Shown here: piece after piece, positions 49,182 to 56,304 of the stretch
Position numbering within the stretch: position 1 is the stretch's first letter
How the letters are laid out: each line of letters opens with the position of its first letter
Assembly: GCF_018638295.1 (NCBI RefSeq)
Contig: NZ_JABTTS010000009.1
Coordinates: 415,888 to 479,887, forward strand
DNA from: Streptomyces sp. CHD11
GTDB taxonomy: Bacteria > Actinomycetota > Actinomycetes > Streptomycetales > Streptomycetaceae
Direction: 5' to 3'
DNA: 64,000 bases
The notes under the pieces: model-generated
Database searches by the model: none
The model's input: only the letters and a program-made list of their open reading frames with translations
What the model was told of the DNA's origin: nothing
Position numbers and translations under genes: made by a program

Positions 49182-49880
49182 TCAGGTCTCGTCGCGCTTG
49201 GCGGCTTCCTCCGCGGCCTCCTTGGCCTCGACCTCCGGGTCGAGTGCGCCCAGGTCGCTGCCGTCCACGGACGTCAGCCGGGCAGAGTCCGGCACATCCG
49301 TCGCGGCCGGCGGTTCCACCAGCCAGTCGGGGTTGGCCTGCTTGTCCCACCACTTCCAGGCGGCGTAGGCACCGCCTGCGACGGCGCTCATGATCAGCGC
49401 CATCCTCGCGGCACGGCCCGCCTTCGCCCTGCGCTGCTGCTTGCGGACGAGCTTCTGGATCTGCTGGGCCGACACCTGACCCCGCAGGGCGGCGAGCGCG
49501 GCGGCACTGCGGGCCGCGGCCTCCTCCCGCGCAGGGCCGGCGACCGCCACCGCCTGCTCGATCACCGGCCGGGAGTAGTCCGCCGCCTGTCGGGCGGCCG
49601 TGCGCGTGCGGACGGCCGCCTGATGGGCGGCCTGGTCGACCTTCGGCGGTACATGGGTCCGGGCCTGTTCCAGGTAGGGCTGCACATGGGCGCCGTACTG
49701 GACGCGGGCTTGTCCGGCGGCCTGCGTCACCTTGGGCGCCAGCCGTACGCGCGCCTCCTGTGCGTAGTGCGCGGCCCTGACCTTGGCCGTGTCGGCGTAG
49801 GGCGCCACCGCTTCCGCGGCGTGCAGCACGCTGTCCTTCGCCGAACCGGTCGCGGCGCGCACGCTGTCGATGCGGGTCAC
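49182..49880 (-). CDS. DUF5324 family helical membrane protein
   Basis: 232 residues. Starts MTRIDSVRAATGSAKDSVLHAAE; residues ~1-140 are Ala-rich amphipathic helix with regularly spaced charges. One hydrophobic segment near 160-180 (RMALIMSAVAGGAYAAWKWW) ends in Trp-rich sequence, followed by an acidic tail (DPEVEAKEAAEEAAK). Matches the Streptomyces family DUF5324 by start and position near ppiA. Function unknown. Confidence 0.82.
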   Translation of the reverse strand: MTRIDSVRAATGSAKDSVLHAAEAVAPYADTAKVRAAHYAQEARVRLAPKVTQAAGQARVQYGAHVQPYLEQARTHVPPKVDQAAHQAAVRTRTAARQAADYSRPVIEQAVAVAGPAREEAAARSAAALAALRGQVSAQQIQKLVRKQQRRAKAGRAARMALIMSAVAGGAYAAWKWWDKQANPDWLVEPPAATDVPDSARLTSVDGSDLGALDPEVEAKEAAEEAAKRDET

Positions 49881-50218
49881 GGGTTCCTCCTCCTCGGTGG
49901 CGTACGGTATTTCGACTTTCCACCCTTTTACGGATCATGCCTGCCGGTTCGCTCCGAGGCATGCGCGGACGGGCATACGGGTGCCGGTGGCAGTGATCGA
50001 ATGCGGTATCGAGTGCGATCGCGGATGAATCCGGGCAACGGGAGCTTGTCGTCGACCATGGCACGGATCGTCGCCCGGTGCCCCCGCCGCGGGAGTACCG
50101 GGCCTGTTTTTCCGCACCGGAACGGCCCGGTTGCCCGTCTGTCGTCGGAGGCCGGGCGACTGGATGCCCCGTCCGTGCGAGGATCAGGGCGTCACGGAAA
50201 GACAACGGAAGGCACATC
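49881..50218. promoter_or_regulatory. Divergent intergenic region, DUF5324 / ppiA
   Basis: 338 bases with both promoters. The ppiA frame is open upstream to 50078 but lacks cyclophilin sequence. No strong dyad seen. Confidence 0.5.
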
Positions 50219-50746
50219 GTGGCTGAGCAGCTCCACGCCACCCTGAAGACCAATCACGGCGACATCGAGGTCCGGCTCTTCCCGAACCACGCGCCGATCA
50301 CGGTCAAGAACTTCGTCGAGCTCGCCAAGGGCGAGCGGGAGTGGACCCACCCCCAGACCGGCAAGAAGACCACGGACAGGCTCTACGACGGCACGGTCTT
50401 CCACCGGGTGATCAGCGGTTTTATGATCCAGGGCGGAGACCCGCTGGGCAACGGCACCGGCGGTCCCGGCTACCAGTTCGAGGACGAGTTCCACCCGGAC
50501 CTCCGCTTCGACAAGCCCTACCTGCTGGCGATGGCCAACGCGGGACCGGGCACGAACGGCTCGCAGTTCTTCGTCACCGTCTCCCCGACGGCGTGGCTGA
50601 ACCGCAAGCACACCATCTTCGGTGAGGTCGCCGACGCCGCGAGCCAGAAGATCATCGACACCATCGCGGCCACGCAGACCAACCCGCGCACCGACCGTCC
50701 GCTGAACGACGTGGTGATCGAGTCGGTCGAGATCCGCGAGGGCTGA
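50219..50746 (+). CDS. ppiA: Peptidyl-prolyl cis-trans isomerase, cyclophilin type
   Basis: 175 residues from GTG 50219 with CGGAAGGC upstream. Cyclophilin core: ATLKTNHGDIEVRLFPNHAP; catalytic VFHRVISGFMIQGGDP with the active Arg; GTNGSQFFVT; HTIFGEV. No signal peptide, so cytoplasmic. It catalyses prolyl isomerisation in folding proteins. Confidence 0.95.
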   Translation: MAEQLHATLKTNHGDIEVRLFPNHAPITVKNFVELAKGEREWTHPQTGKKTTDRLYDGTVFHRVISGFMIQGGDPLGNGTGGPGYQFEDEFHPDLRFDKPYLLAMANAGPGTNGSQFFVTVSPTAWLNRKHTIFGEVADAASQKIIDTIAATQTNPRTDRPLNDVVIESVEIREG

Positions 50747-50790
50747 GCACCTCGTCCCCCGGAGTGCGAAAGCCCTCGTAGGGAACCAAT

Positions 50791-50830
50791 CGCCCCGCTC
50801 ATCCGTAAGGATGGGCGGGGCGGGGCTTTT
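50791..50830 (+). terminator. Terminator after ppiA
   Basis: CGCCCCGCTCATCC pairs with 50809-50822 (one G-T) over the loop GTAA; a TTTT tract follows. Confidence 0.85.
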
Positions 50831-50851
50831 CCACACGACCTAGGGGATCCC

Positions 50852-51739
50852 ATGGACGACCAGGCTGACGGGAGGGCGCAGGACGCCCCGCGCGTTCCTG
50901 TCTGCTACCGCCATCCGGACCGTGAGACCGGTGTCCGCTGCACCCGGTGCGAGCGGCCGATCTGCCCGGAGTGCATGGTCGACGCCTCGGTCGGGTTCCA
51001 GTGCCCGGAGTGCGTCCGTGGAGGTTCGGGTACGGGGCACTCGCCCTCGGCCTCCATGCCTCGCACCATCGCGGGGGGAACGGTCGCCGCCGACCCCAGG
51101 CTGCTGACCAAGATCCTCCTCGCGGTCAATCTGGCGGTCTTCGTCGCCGTGCAGATTCAGTCGTCGCTGGTGCGTGATCTGTATCTGATCGGTGAGTGGC
51201 CGCCGGCGCCGTTCCTGCCTACGGAGGGTGTGGCGACGGGCGAGTGGTACCGCCTGGTCACCTCGATGTTCGCGCACGAGGAGATCTGGCACATCGCCTT
51301 CAACATGCTCGGTCTGTGGTGGCTCGGCGGACCGCTGGAGGAGGCTCTCGGCCGCGCCCGCTTCCTCGCGCTCTATCTGGTCTCGGGCCTCGCGGGCAGT
51401 GCGCTGACCTATGTACTGGCCTCGGGCACTACGGCCTCGCTCGGCGCGTCCGGCGCGATCTTCGGACTCTTCGGCGCGATCGCCGTACTGATGCGCCGGC
51501 TCAACCAGGACATGCGGCCGATCATCGCCCTGCTGGTCATCAACGGGATCATCACCATCGGCTGGAGCAACATCGCCTGGCAGGCCCACCTGGGAGGGTT
51601 CGTCGCCGGTGTCGTGATCGGGTACGCCATGGTCCATGCGCCGCGGGAGCGGCGGGCGCTGGTGCAGTACGGCACCTGTGCGTTGGTGCTTGCCGTGGTC
51701 GTCGTGATGATCCTGCTGAGGACCGCGCAGCTCACCTGA
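50852..51739 (+). CDS. Rhomboid-family intramembrane serine protease
   Basis: 295 residues. A Zn-binding-like head (~10-52) has paired cysteines and His (CYRHPDRETGVRC, CERPICPECM, FQCPECV), resembling a B-box. The rhomboid core (~80-275) has six or seven helices with the nucleophile motif GASGAIFGLFGA, the oxyanion WHIAFNMLGLWWLGG with Asn, and the catalytic His in WQAHLGGFVAG. It cleaves membrane substrates within the bilayer. Starts 21 bases after the ppiA terminator. Confidence 0.92.
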   Translation: MDDQADGRAQDAPRVPVCYRHPDRETGVRCTRCERPICPECMVDASVGFQCPECVRGGSGTGHSPSASMPRTIAGGTVAADPRLLTKILLAVNLAVFVAVQIQSSLVRDLYLIGEWPPAPFLPTEGVATGEWYRLVTSMFAHEEIWHIAFNMLGLWWLGGPLEEALGRARFLALYLVSGLAGSALTYVLASGTTASLGASGAIFGLFGAIAVLMRRLNQDMRPIIALLVINGIITIGWSNIAWQAHLGGFVAGVVIGYAMVHAPRERRALVQYGTCALVLAVVVVMILLRTAQLT

Positions 51740-51748
51740 GTTCCGTGG

Positions 51749-51960
51749 TTGTCCACAGACGGTGGCGGATCTTGTGCATAGGGTGCGGGGAGCTCTGCCG
51801 ACCGGGCGTGCGACCCGCATTGGTGCAGGTCAAGCCGCGTGCGAACATGCATTCGGTTGCCGGTGTTTCTGTCACACCGGCGTCAACCTCCAGTGGGTTA
51901 TCCACAGATCGAGTTGACTGTCCACATGTGGACAAGGTCTGTGGATAACTCAGGGGACAA
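51749..51960. promoter_or_regulatory. Second cluster of DnaA boxes, 19 kb from oriC
   Basis: Six boxes in the 278-base gap between the rhomboid gene and crgA. Plus strand: TTGTCCACA at 51749, TTATCCACA at 51898, CTGTCCACA at 51918. Minus strand: TTGTCCACA at 51927, TTATCCACA at 51940, and weak TTGTCCCCT at 51952. Four match the strongest consensus exactly. Those at 51898-51948 form a nested dyad whose centre is two boxes back to back. Titration of DnaA, not origin function, is likely. Confidence 0.88.
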
Positions 51961-52017
51961 CCCTGCCCAGAGCTGATGGACGGCTCTGGGCAGGCAGCGC
52001 TCACCGTGCGGTGAGCC

Positions 52018-52272
52018 TCACTTCCACTGGGTCGAGACGCCGAATCCGGCGGCGATGAAGCCGAAGCCCACCACGATGTTCCAGTTGCCCAGGGCGTCGA
52101 TGGGCAGCGAGCCGTCGGTGACATAGAAGACGACGATCCAGGCCAGGCCGATGAGGAACAGGGCCAGCATCACCGGGGCGACCCAGGAGCGGTTGGTCAG
52201 CTTGATCGCGGTCGTCTGCTTGGCCGGCGGCGGCGTGTAGTCGGCCTTCTTGCGGATACGTGACTTCGGCAC
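52018..52272 (-). CDS. crgA: Cell division protein CrgA
   Basis: 84 residues from GTG 52272 ([16 protein letters not shown]). Two membrane helices: [22 protein letters not shown] and [15 protein letters not shown], ending TQWK. In Streptomyces it inhibits FtsZ ring formation and coordinates growth with sporulation septation; in mycobacteria it binds FtsZ and PBPs. It is convergent with the rhomboid gene across the DnaA-box cluster. Confidence 0.95.
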   Translation of the reverse strand: MPKSRIRKKADYTPPPAKQTTAIKLTNRSWVAPVMLALFLIGLAWIVVFYVTDGSLPIDALGNWNIVVGFGFIAAGFGVSTQWK

Positions 52273-52413
52273 GAGGGTCTCTCCTGTCGATGCGCTGCGT
52301 GGCCGCGCAGGGAACTGGGTCGGGCTCGGAGCAGCGTACAAGGGGACTCTGAGCGCTTCCCCGGGCGTCCGTTAGCGTAGTGCTTCCGCGGCGCCGAAGG
52401 AGATAAGGGTACG

Positions 52414-53193
52414 TTGAGCAATTCTGCCGACTTCCCCGGACCGGAATCCACTCCCGCCCGCGGGCACCGTTTCCGGCCGGTGCGGATCCTGACCGCGGGC
52501 GTCTTCGCCCTGGCTGGACTCATCTTCTTCATCAGCTTCGACACGGCCAAGGGCACCAACATCCGCACCGACGCCTCACTGCTGAAGCTCTCCGACCTGA
52601 TCCACGAGCGCAGTCTCAAGAACGGCGAGCTCGACGAGTCCAACGGCGCGTTGCGCGAGGACATCGAATCCCTCGCCGAGCGTGACGACGGCAGCACCGA
52701 GGCGGAGGACGACCGGCTCGCCGCCCTGGAGGGGCGCGCCGGCACGCGGAAGCTCAAGGGCGAGGCGATCACGGTCACCCTGAACGACGCCCCGCCGGAC
52801 GCCACCGCCAAGCTGCCCGGTTACCCCGAGCCGCAGCCCGACTATCTGGTCATCCACCAGCAGGATCTCCAGGCAGTGGTCAACGCGATGTGGCAGGGCG
52901 GCGCCGAGGGCATCAAGGTCATGGACCAGCGGCTGATCTCCACCAGCGCGGTGCGGTGCGTCGGGAACACCCTGATCCTCCAGGGGCGCGTCTACTCACC
53001 CCCGTACAAGATCACCGCGGTCGGGGATCCGGAGAAGCTGAGGAAGGCGCTCACGGAAGCGCCCGCGATCCAGAACTACATGGTGTACGTCAACGTCTAC
53101 GGGCTCGGCTGGAAGGTCGAGGACGAGGGCACGGTGACGCTGCCCGGCTACACGGGCACGGTCGACCTGCACTACGCGAAGCCCGTCGAGTAG
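52414..53193 (+). CDS. DUF881 membrane-anchored protein
   Basis: 259 residues from TTG 52414, preceded by AAGGAGATAAGG; no better start lies nearby. N-terminal helix ~25-45 (ILTAGVFALAGLIFFISF) acts as an anchor; the DUF881 part begins after a coiled segment (~60-110: LSDLIHERSLKNGELDE) and includes DYLVIHQQDLQAVVNAMWQGGAEGIKVMDQRLI. Divergent from crgA, as in other actinobacteria, which suggests a division or envelope role. Function unknown. Confidence 0.88.
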   Translation: MSNSADFPGPESTPARGHRFRPVRILTAGVFALAGLIFFISFDTAKGTNIRTDASLLKLSDLIHERSLKNGELDESNGALREDIESLAERDDGSTEAEDDRLAALEGRAGTRKLKGEAITVTLNDAPPDATAKLPGYPEPQPDYLVIHQQDLQAVVNAMWQGGAEGIKVMDQRLISTSAVRCVGNTLILQGRVYSPPYKITAVGDPEKLRKALTEAPAIQNYMVYVNVYGLGWKVEDEGTVTLPGYTGTVDLHYAKPVE

Positions 53194-53227
53194 CAGCCGT
53201 ATGGGGGTGATCGCCCCCTGCCGCGAT

Positions 53228-53241
53228 GTTTCACGTGGAAC
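53228..53241. promoter_or_regulatory. parS: parS-like site, one mismatch
   Basis: GTTTCACGTGGAAC, 13 of 14 matches, in the gap after the DUF881 gene. It is about 21 kb to the right of oriC, while the six perfect sites are to the left. Confidence 0.7.
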
Positions 53242-53412
53242 CTGCCCGGACATCGAGGCGATCGGCTCCGCGCCGCGTACATGTGGGTACACACGGTCGG
53301 GCCCGGCCGGACGTCGCGCAGCCTCCGGAGGCCGGGAAAACGGAGGGGTTGCGCCGTTAGTCTGTTGGCGTACGGCGTGGGTCTGGTGCCGTGGTACGAC
53401 GGAAGGGACGGC

Positions 53413-53574
53413 ATGTACAGCTGGATCTGGCGGCATCTGCCGGGCAATGGACCGGTGCGGGCTCTCATCTCACTGGTGCTGGTCGTCGCCGTGGTCTACG
53501 TCCTCTTCCAGTACGTCTTTCCGTGGGCCGAGCCGCTGCTGCCCTTCAACGATGTGACGGTGGACAACCAGTGA
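53413..53574 (+). CDS. Small single-helix membrane protein
   Basis: 53 residues from ATG 53413, with GGAAGGGACGG upstream. N-terminal MYSWIWRHLPGNGPVR, then one helix (ALISLVLVVAVVYVLFQYVF), then PWAEPLLPFNDVTVDNQ outside. Its stop overlaps the start of pabA/trpG by GTGA. Small membrane proteins of this kind stand here in other Streptomyces; function unknown. Confidence 0.75.
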   Translation: MYSWIWRHLPGNGPVRALISLVLVVAVVYVLFQYVFPWAEPLLPFNDVTVDNQ

Positions 53575-54236
53575 GCGCGCGCATTCTCGTCGTCGACAAC
53601 TACGACAGCTTCGTCTTCAACCTGGTTCAGTACCTGTACCAGCTGGGCGCCGAGTGCGAGGTCCTGCGCAACGACGAGGTGTCGACGGAACACGCCACGG
53701 GGGCGGCCTCCCGCCCGGGGAGCGGGGGAGGGTTCGACGGCGTGCTGCTGTCACCCGGCCCCGGGACTCCCGAGGAGGCCGGCGTCTGCGTGGACATGGT
53801 GCGGCACTGCGCGTCGGCCGGGGTGCCGGTCTTCGGCGTCTGTCTCGGCATGCAGTCGATACAGGTGGCGTACGGCGGGGTGGTGGACCGCGCGCCCGAG
53901 TTGCTGCACGGCAAGACCTCACCGGTGGTGCACGAGGGCAAGGGCGTCTTCACCGGTCTGCCCTCCCCGTTCACGGCCACCCGCTATCACTCGCTGGCCG
54001 CCGAGCCGGCCACGGTACCGGCGGCACTGGAGGTCACGGCCCGGACGGCGGACGGCACGGTGATGGGACTGAGGCACCGGGAACTGCTGGTCGAGGGTGT
54101 GCAGTTCCATCCCGAGTCGGTGCTGACCGAGCACGGTCACCGGATGCTGGCCAACTGGCTGGCGGAGTGCGGGGACGAGAGCGCGGTCGCGAGATCGACG
54201 GGGCTCGCCCCGGTGGTGGGCAGGTCCACGGCGTGA
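53571..54236 (+). CDS. pabA: Glutamine amidotransferase, aminodeoxychorismate/anthranilate synthase component II
   Basis: 221 residues from GTG 53571. Class I amidotransferase: DNYDSFVFNLVQYLYQLG at the N-terminus, LLSPGPGTPEEAG, nucleophile Cys in FGVCLGMQSIQVAYGG, catalytic His-Glu in VQFHPESVL. It supplies ammonia to a chorismate-using partner. No component I (pabB or trpE) is in the window, so either folate or tryptophan use is possible; pabA is the conventional name here. A Gly/Ser-rich loop (STEHATGAASRPGSGGG) is inserted near residue 40. Overlaps the 53-residue gene and the sortase. Confidence 0.88.
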   Translation: MSARILVVDNYDSFVFNLVQYLYQLGAECEVLRNDEVSTEHATGAASRPGSGGGFDGVLLSPGPGTPEEAGVCVDMVRHCASAGVPVFGVCLGMQSIQVAYGGVVDRAPELLHGKTSPVVHEGKGVFTGLPSPFTATRYHSLAAEPATVPAALEVTARTADGTVMGLRHRELLVEGVQFHPESVLTEHGHRMLANWLAECGDESAVARSTGLAPVVGRSTA

Positions 54237-55390
54237 CCGCGCTGCGCCCCGAGCGCGAGTCCGGTGCCTACGGCGCCGGCGACCAGGGCACCCCGTACGG
54301 CGGGCAGCCGTACGGGGTGCCGGGTGCGTACGGGGACGGCTGGTACGACAGCACGGCGGCACCCGGCTCCTATGGGGGCGCCCCCGACAGCCCGGCGGCG
54401 CACGGCTCCTACGGGGACGCGCCCGACAGCACCGTGTACCTGCCGCCGGTCGACGAGGAGACCGTGGCGCTGCGCATCCCCGAGCCGCCGCCGGCCCGTA
54501 CGCCGCGTGAGGACTCCGCGGCCGACGGCGGACGGGCGGCCCGCAGGAAGGCCGCCAGGAAGCGTCAGGGGCGGCGTGGGGGGTCGCACAAGGCCTCGGA
54601 GGGCTCCGGGGCCGCTGGCGGCCCCGGAGGCCGCCAGGGCCCCTCGTGGGCCGATGAGGGGGAGTCCCGGGCGCCGCTGTCCCGGGTGGAGGCGCGCCGG
54701 CAGGCGCGGGCGCGCAAGGCGAGTCCGGCGGTCGTCGCGAGCCGGGCCATTGGCGAGGTGTTCATCTCCTGCGGTGTGCTGATGCTGCTGTTCGTCACCT
54801 ACCAGCTGTGGTGGACGAACATCCGGGCACAGGCACAGGCCGGCCAGGAGGCCAGCGACCTCCAGAGGGACTGGGCGAACGGCGAGCGCAAGCCGGGGGC
54901 GTTCGAGCCGGGGCAGGGCTTCGCGCTGCTGCACATTCCCAAGCTGGACGTGGTGGTGCCGATCGCGGAGGGCATCGACAGCAAGAAGGTGCTCGACCGG
55001 GGCATGGTGGGTCACTACGCGGAGGGCGCGCTGAAGACGGCGATGCCGGACGCGAAGGCCGGCAACTTCGGACTCGCGGGGCACCGGAACACGCACGGGG
55101 AGCCCTTCCGGTACATCAACCGGCTGGAGCCCGGGGACCCGATCGTCGTGGAGACCCAGGGCGAGTACTTCGTCTACAAGATGGCGTCCATACTGCCGGT
55201 GACGTCGCCGAGCAATGTGAGCGTCCTCGATCCGGTCCCGAAGGGATCGGGCTTCACCGGTCCGGGCCGCTACATCACGCTGACCACGTGCACTCCGGAG
55301 TTCACCAGCAAGTACCGCATGATCGTCTGGGGCAAGATGATCGAGGAACGGCCGCGCAGCAAGGGCAAGCCGGATGCGCTCGTCAGTTAA
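54233..55390 (+). CDS. Class E sortase (first of two)
   Basis: 385 residues from GTG 54233, overlapping pabA by GTGA. A long cytoplasmic head (~1-165) is rich in Gly, Tyr, Pro and Ala (YGGQPYGVPGAYGDG), then basic. One helix lies near 171-193 (IGEVFISCGVLMLLFVTYQLWW). The sortase fold has all three catalytic residues: His in GLAGHRNTHGEPF, Cys in YITLTTCTPEF and Arg in SKYRMIVWG. Class E enzymes attach LAXTG proteins, including chaplins in S. coelicolor. Thirteen bases before the second sortase. Confidence 0.92.
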   Translation: MTALRPERESGAYGAGDQGTPYGGQPYGVPGAYGDGWYDSTAAPGSYGGAPDSPAAHGSYGDAPDSTVYLPPVDEETVALRIPEPPPARTPREDSAADGGRAARRKAARKRQGRRGGSHKASEGSGAAGGPGGRQGPSWADEGESRAPLSRVEARRQARARKASPAVVASRAIGEVFISCGVLMLLFVTYQLWWTNIRAQAQAGQEASDLQRDWANGERKPGAFEPGQGFALLHIPKLDVVVPIAEGIDSKKVLDRGMVGHYAEGALKTAMPDAKAGNFGLAGHRNTHGEPFRYINRLEPGDPIVVETQGEYFVYKMASILPVTSPSNVSVLDPVPKGSGFTGPGRYITLTTCTPEFTSKYRMIVWGKMIEERPRSKGKPDALVS

Positions 55391-55403
55391 GGGCAGAGGA
55401 AAC

Positions 55404-56180
55404 GTGGCAGCGACCGCCGACGACACCGCACAGCACTCCGACCCGCCCGCGTCCCCGCCGCCGCGGGCGCGCCGCCGTATGGGGCCGGTGGCGATGGCCG
55501 TCAGCTTCTTCGGGGAACTCCTCATCACCGCGGGCGTGCTGCTCGGCCTGTTCGTCGCCTACTCGCTGTGGTGGACGAACGTGGTCGCCGACCGGGCGGC
55601 GGACCGGCAGGCGGACAAGGTCCGTGACTCCTGGGCACAGGGGCAGGGTGAGGAGGACGGCGCCGGTGCCGGCGGTGGCCCCGCCTCCTACGACAGCAGG
55701 AACGGCATCGGCTTCCTCCATGTGCCCGCGATGACCGGTGACGAGATCCTCGTCGAGAAGGGCACCTCGATGAAGGTCCTCAACGACGGCGTCGCCGGCT
55801 ACTACACCGACCCCGTGAAGGCGGTCCTGCCGACCTCCGGGAAGAAGGGCAACTTCTCCCTGGCGGCCCACCGGGACGGCCACGGCGCGAAGTTCCACGG
55901 CATCCACAAGATCGGGAAGGGCGACCCGATCGTCTTCGAGACGAAGGACAGGTGGTACGTCTACAAGACCTACGCCGTCCTCCCGGAGACCTCGAAGTAC
56001 AACGTCGGCGTCCTCGGCAGGATCCCGGAGGAGTCCGGCAGGAAGAAGGCCGGTCACTACATCACGCTGACGACCTGCACCCCGGTGTACACCAGCAAGT
56101 ACCGCTACGTCGTCTGGGGCGAACTGGTCCGTACGGAGAAGGTGGACGAGGACCGTACCCCGCCGGCGGAACTGCGCTGA
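55404..56180 (+). CDS. Class E sortase (second of two)
   Basis: 258 residues from GTG 55404 (MAATADDTAQHSDPP), with GCAGAGGAAAC upstream. Short cytoplasmic head, one helix ~35-60 (VSFFGELLITAGVLLGLFVAYSLWW), then the catalytic domain with His in LAAHRDGHGAKF, Cys in YITLTTCTPVY and Arg in SKYRYVVWG. About half identical by eye to its neighbour, so a tandem duplication. In S. coelicolor the matching pair, SrtE1 and SrtE2, act together in aerial hyphae formation. A strong terminator follows. Confidence 0.92.
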   Translation: MAATADDTAQHSDPPASPPPRARRRMGPVAMAVSFFGELLITAGVLLGLFVAYSLWWTNVVADRAADRQADKVRDSWAQGQGEEDGAGAGGGPASYDSRNGIGFLHVPAMTGDEILVEKGTSMKVLNDGVAGYYTDPVKAVLPTSGKKGNFSLAAHRDGHGAKFHGIHKIGKGDPIVFETKDRWYVYKTYAVLPETSKYNVGVLGRIPEESGRKKAGHYITLTTCTPVYTSKYRYVVWGELVRTEKVDEDRTPPAELR

Positions 56181-56238
56181 GACGGCGGGGACACGGCGGG
56201 GACACGGCGCCGGACCACCCGCGGACATCCCGTGAAGG

Positions 56239-56279
56239 CAGGAGCCCCGGCCCTCTGGTGAAGAGGGCCGGGGCTCCTG
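56239..56279. terminator. Long perfect terminator hairpin
   Basis: An 18-bp perfect stem (56239-56256 with 56262-56279) and 5-base loop, between convergent sortase and pknB genes. Probably serves both strands. Confidence 0.9.
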
Positions 56280-56304
56280 TCGTGTGCCGTACGGGGCCCG
56301 CGGC

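Noticed and set aside
53281..53412. Upstream extension of the 53-residue gene
   Set aside because: ATG 53413 has a clear GGAAGGGA site; upstream part is Arg-rich and unconvincing.
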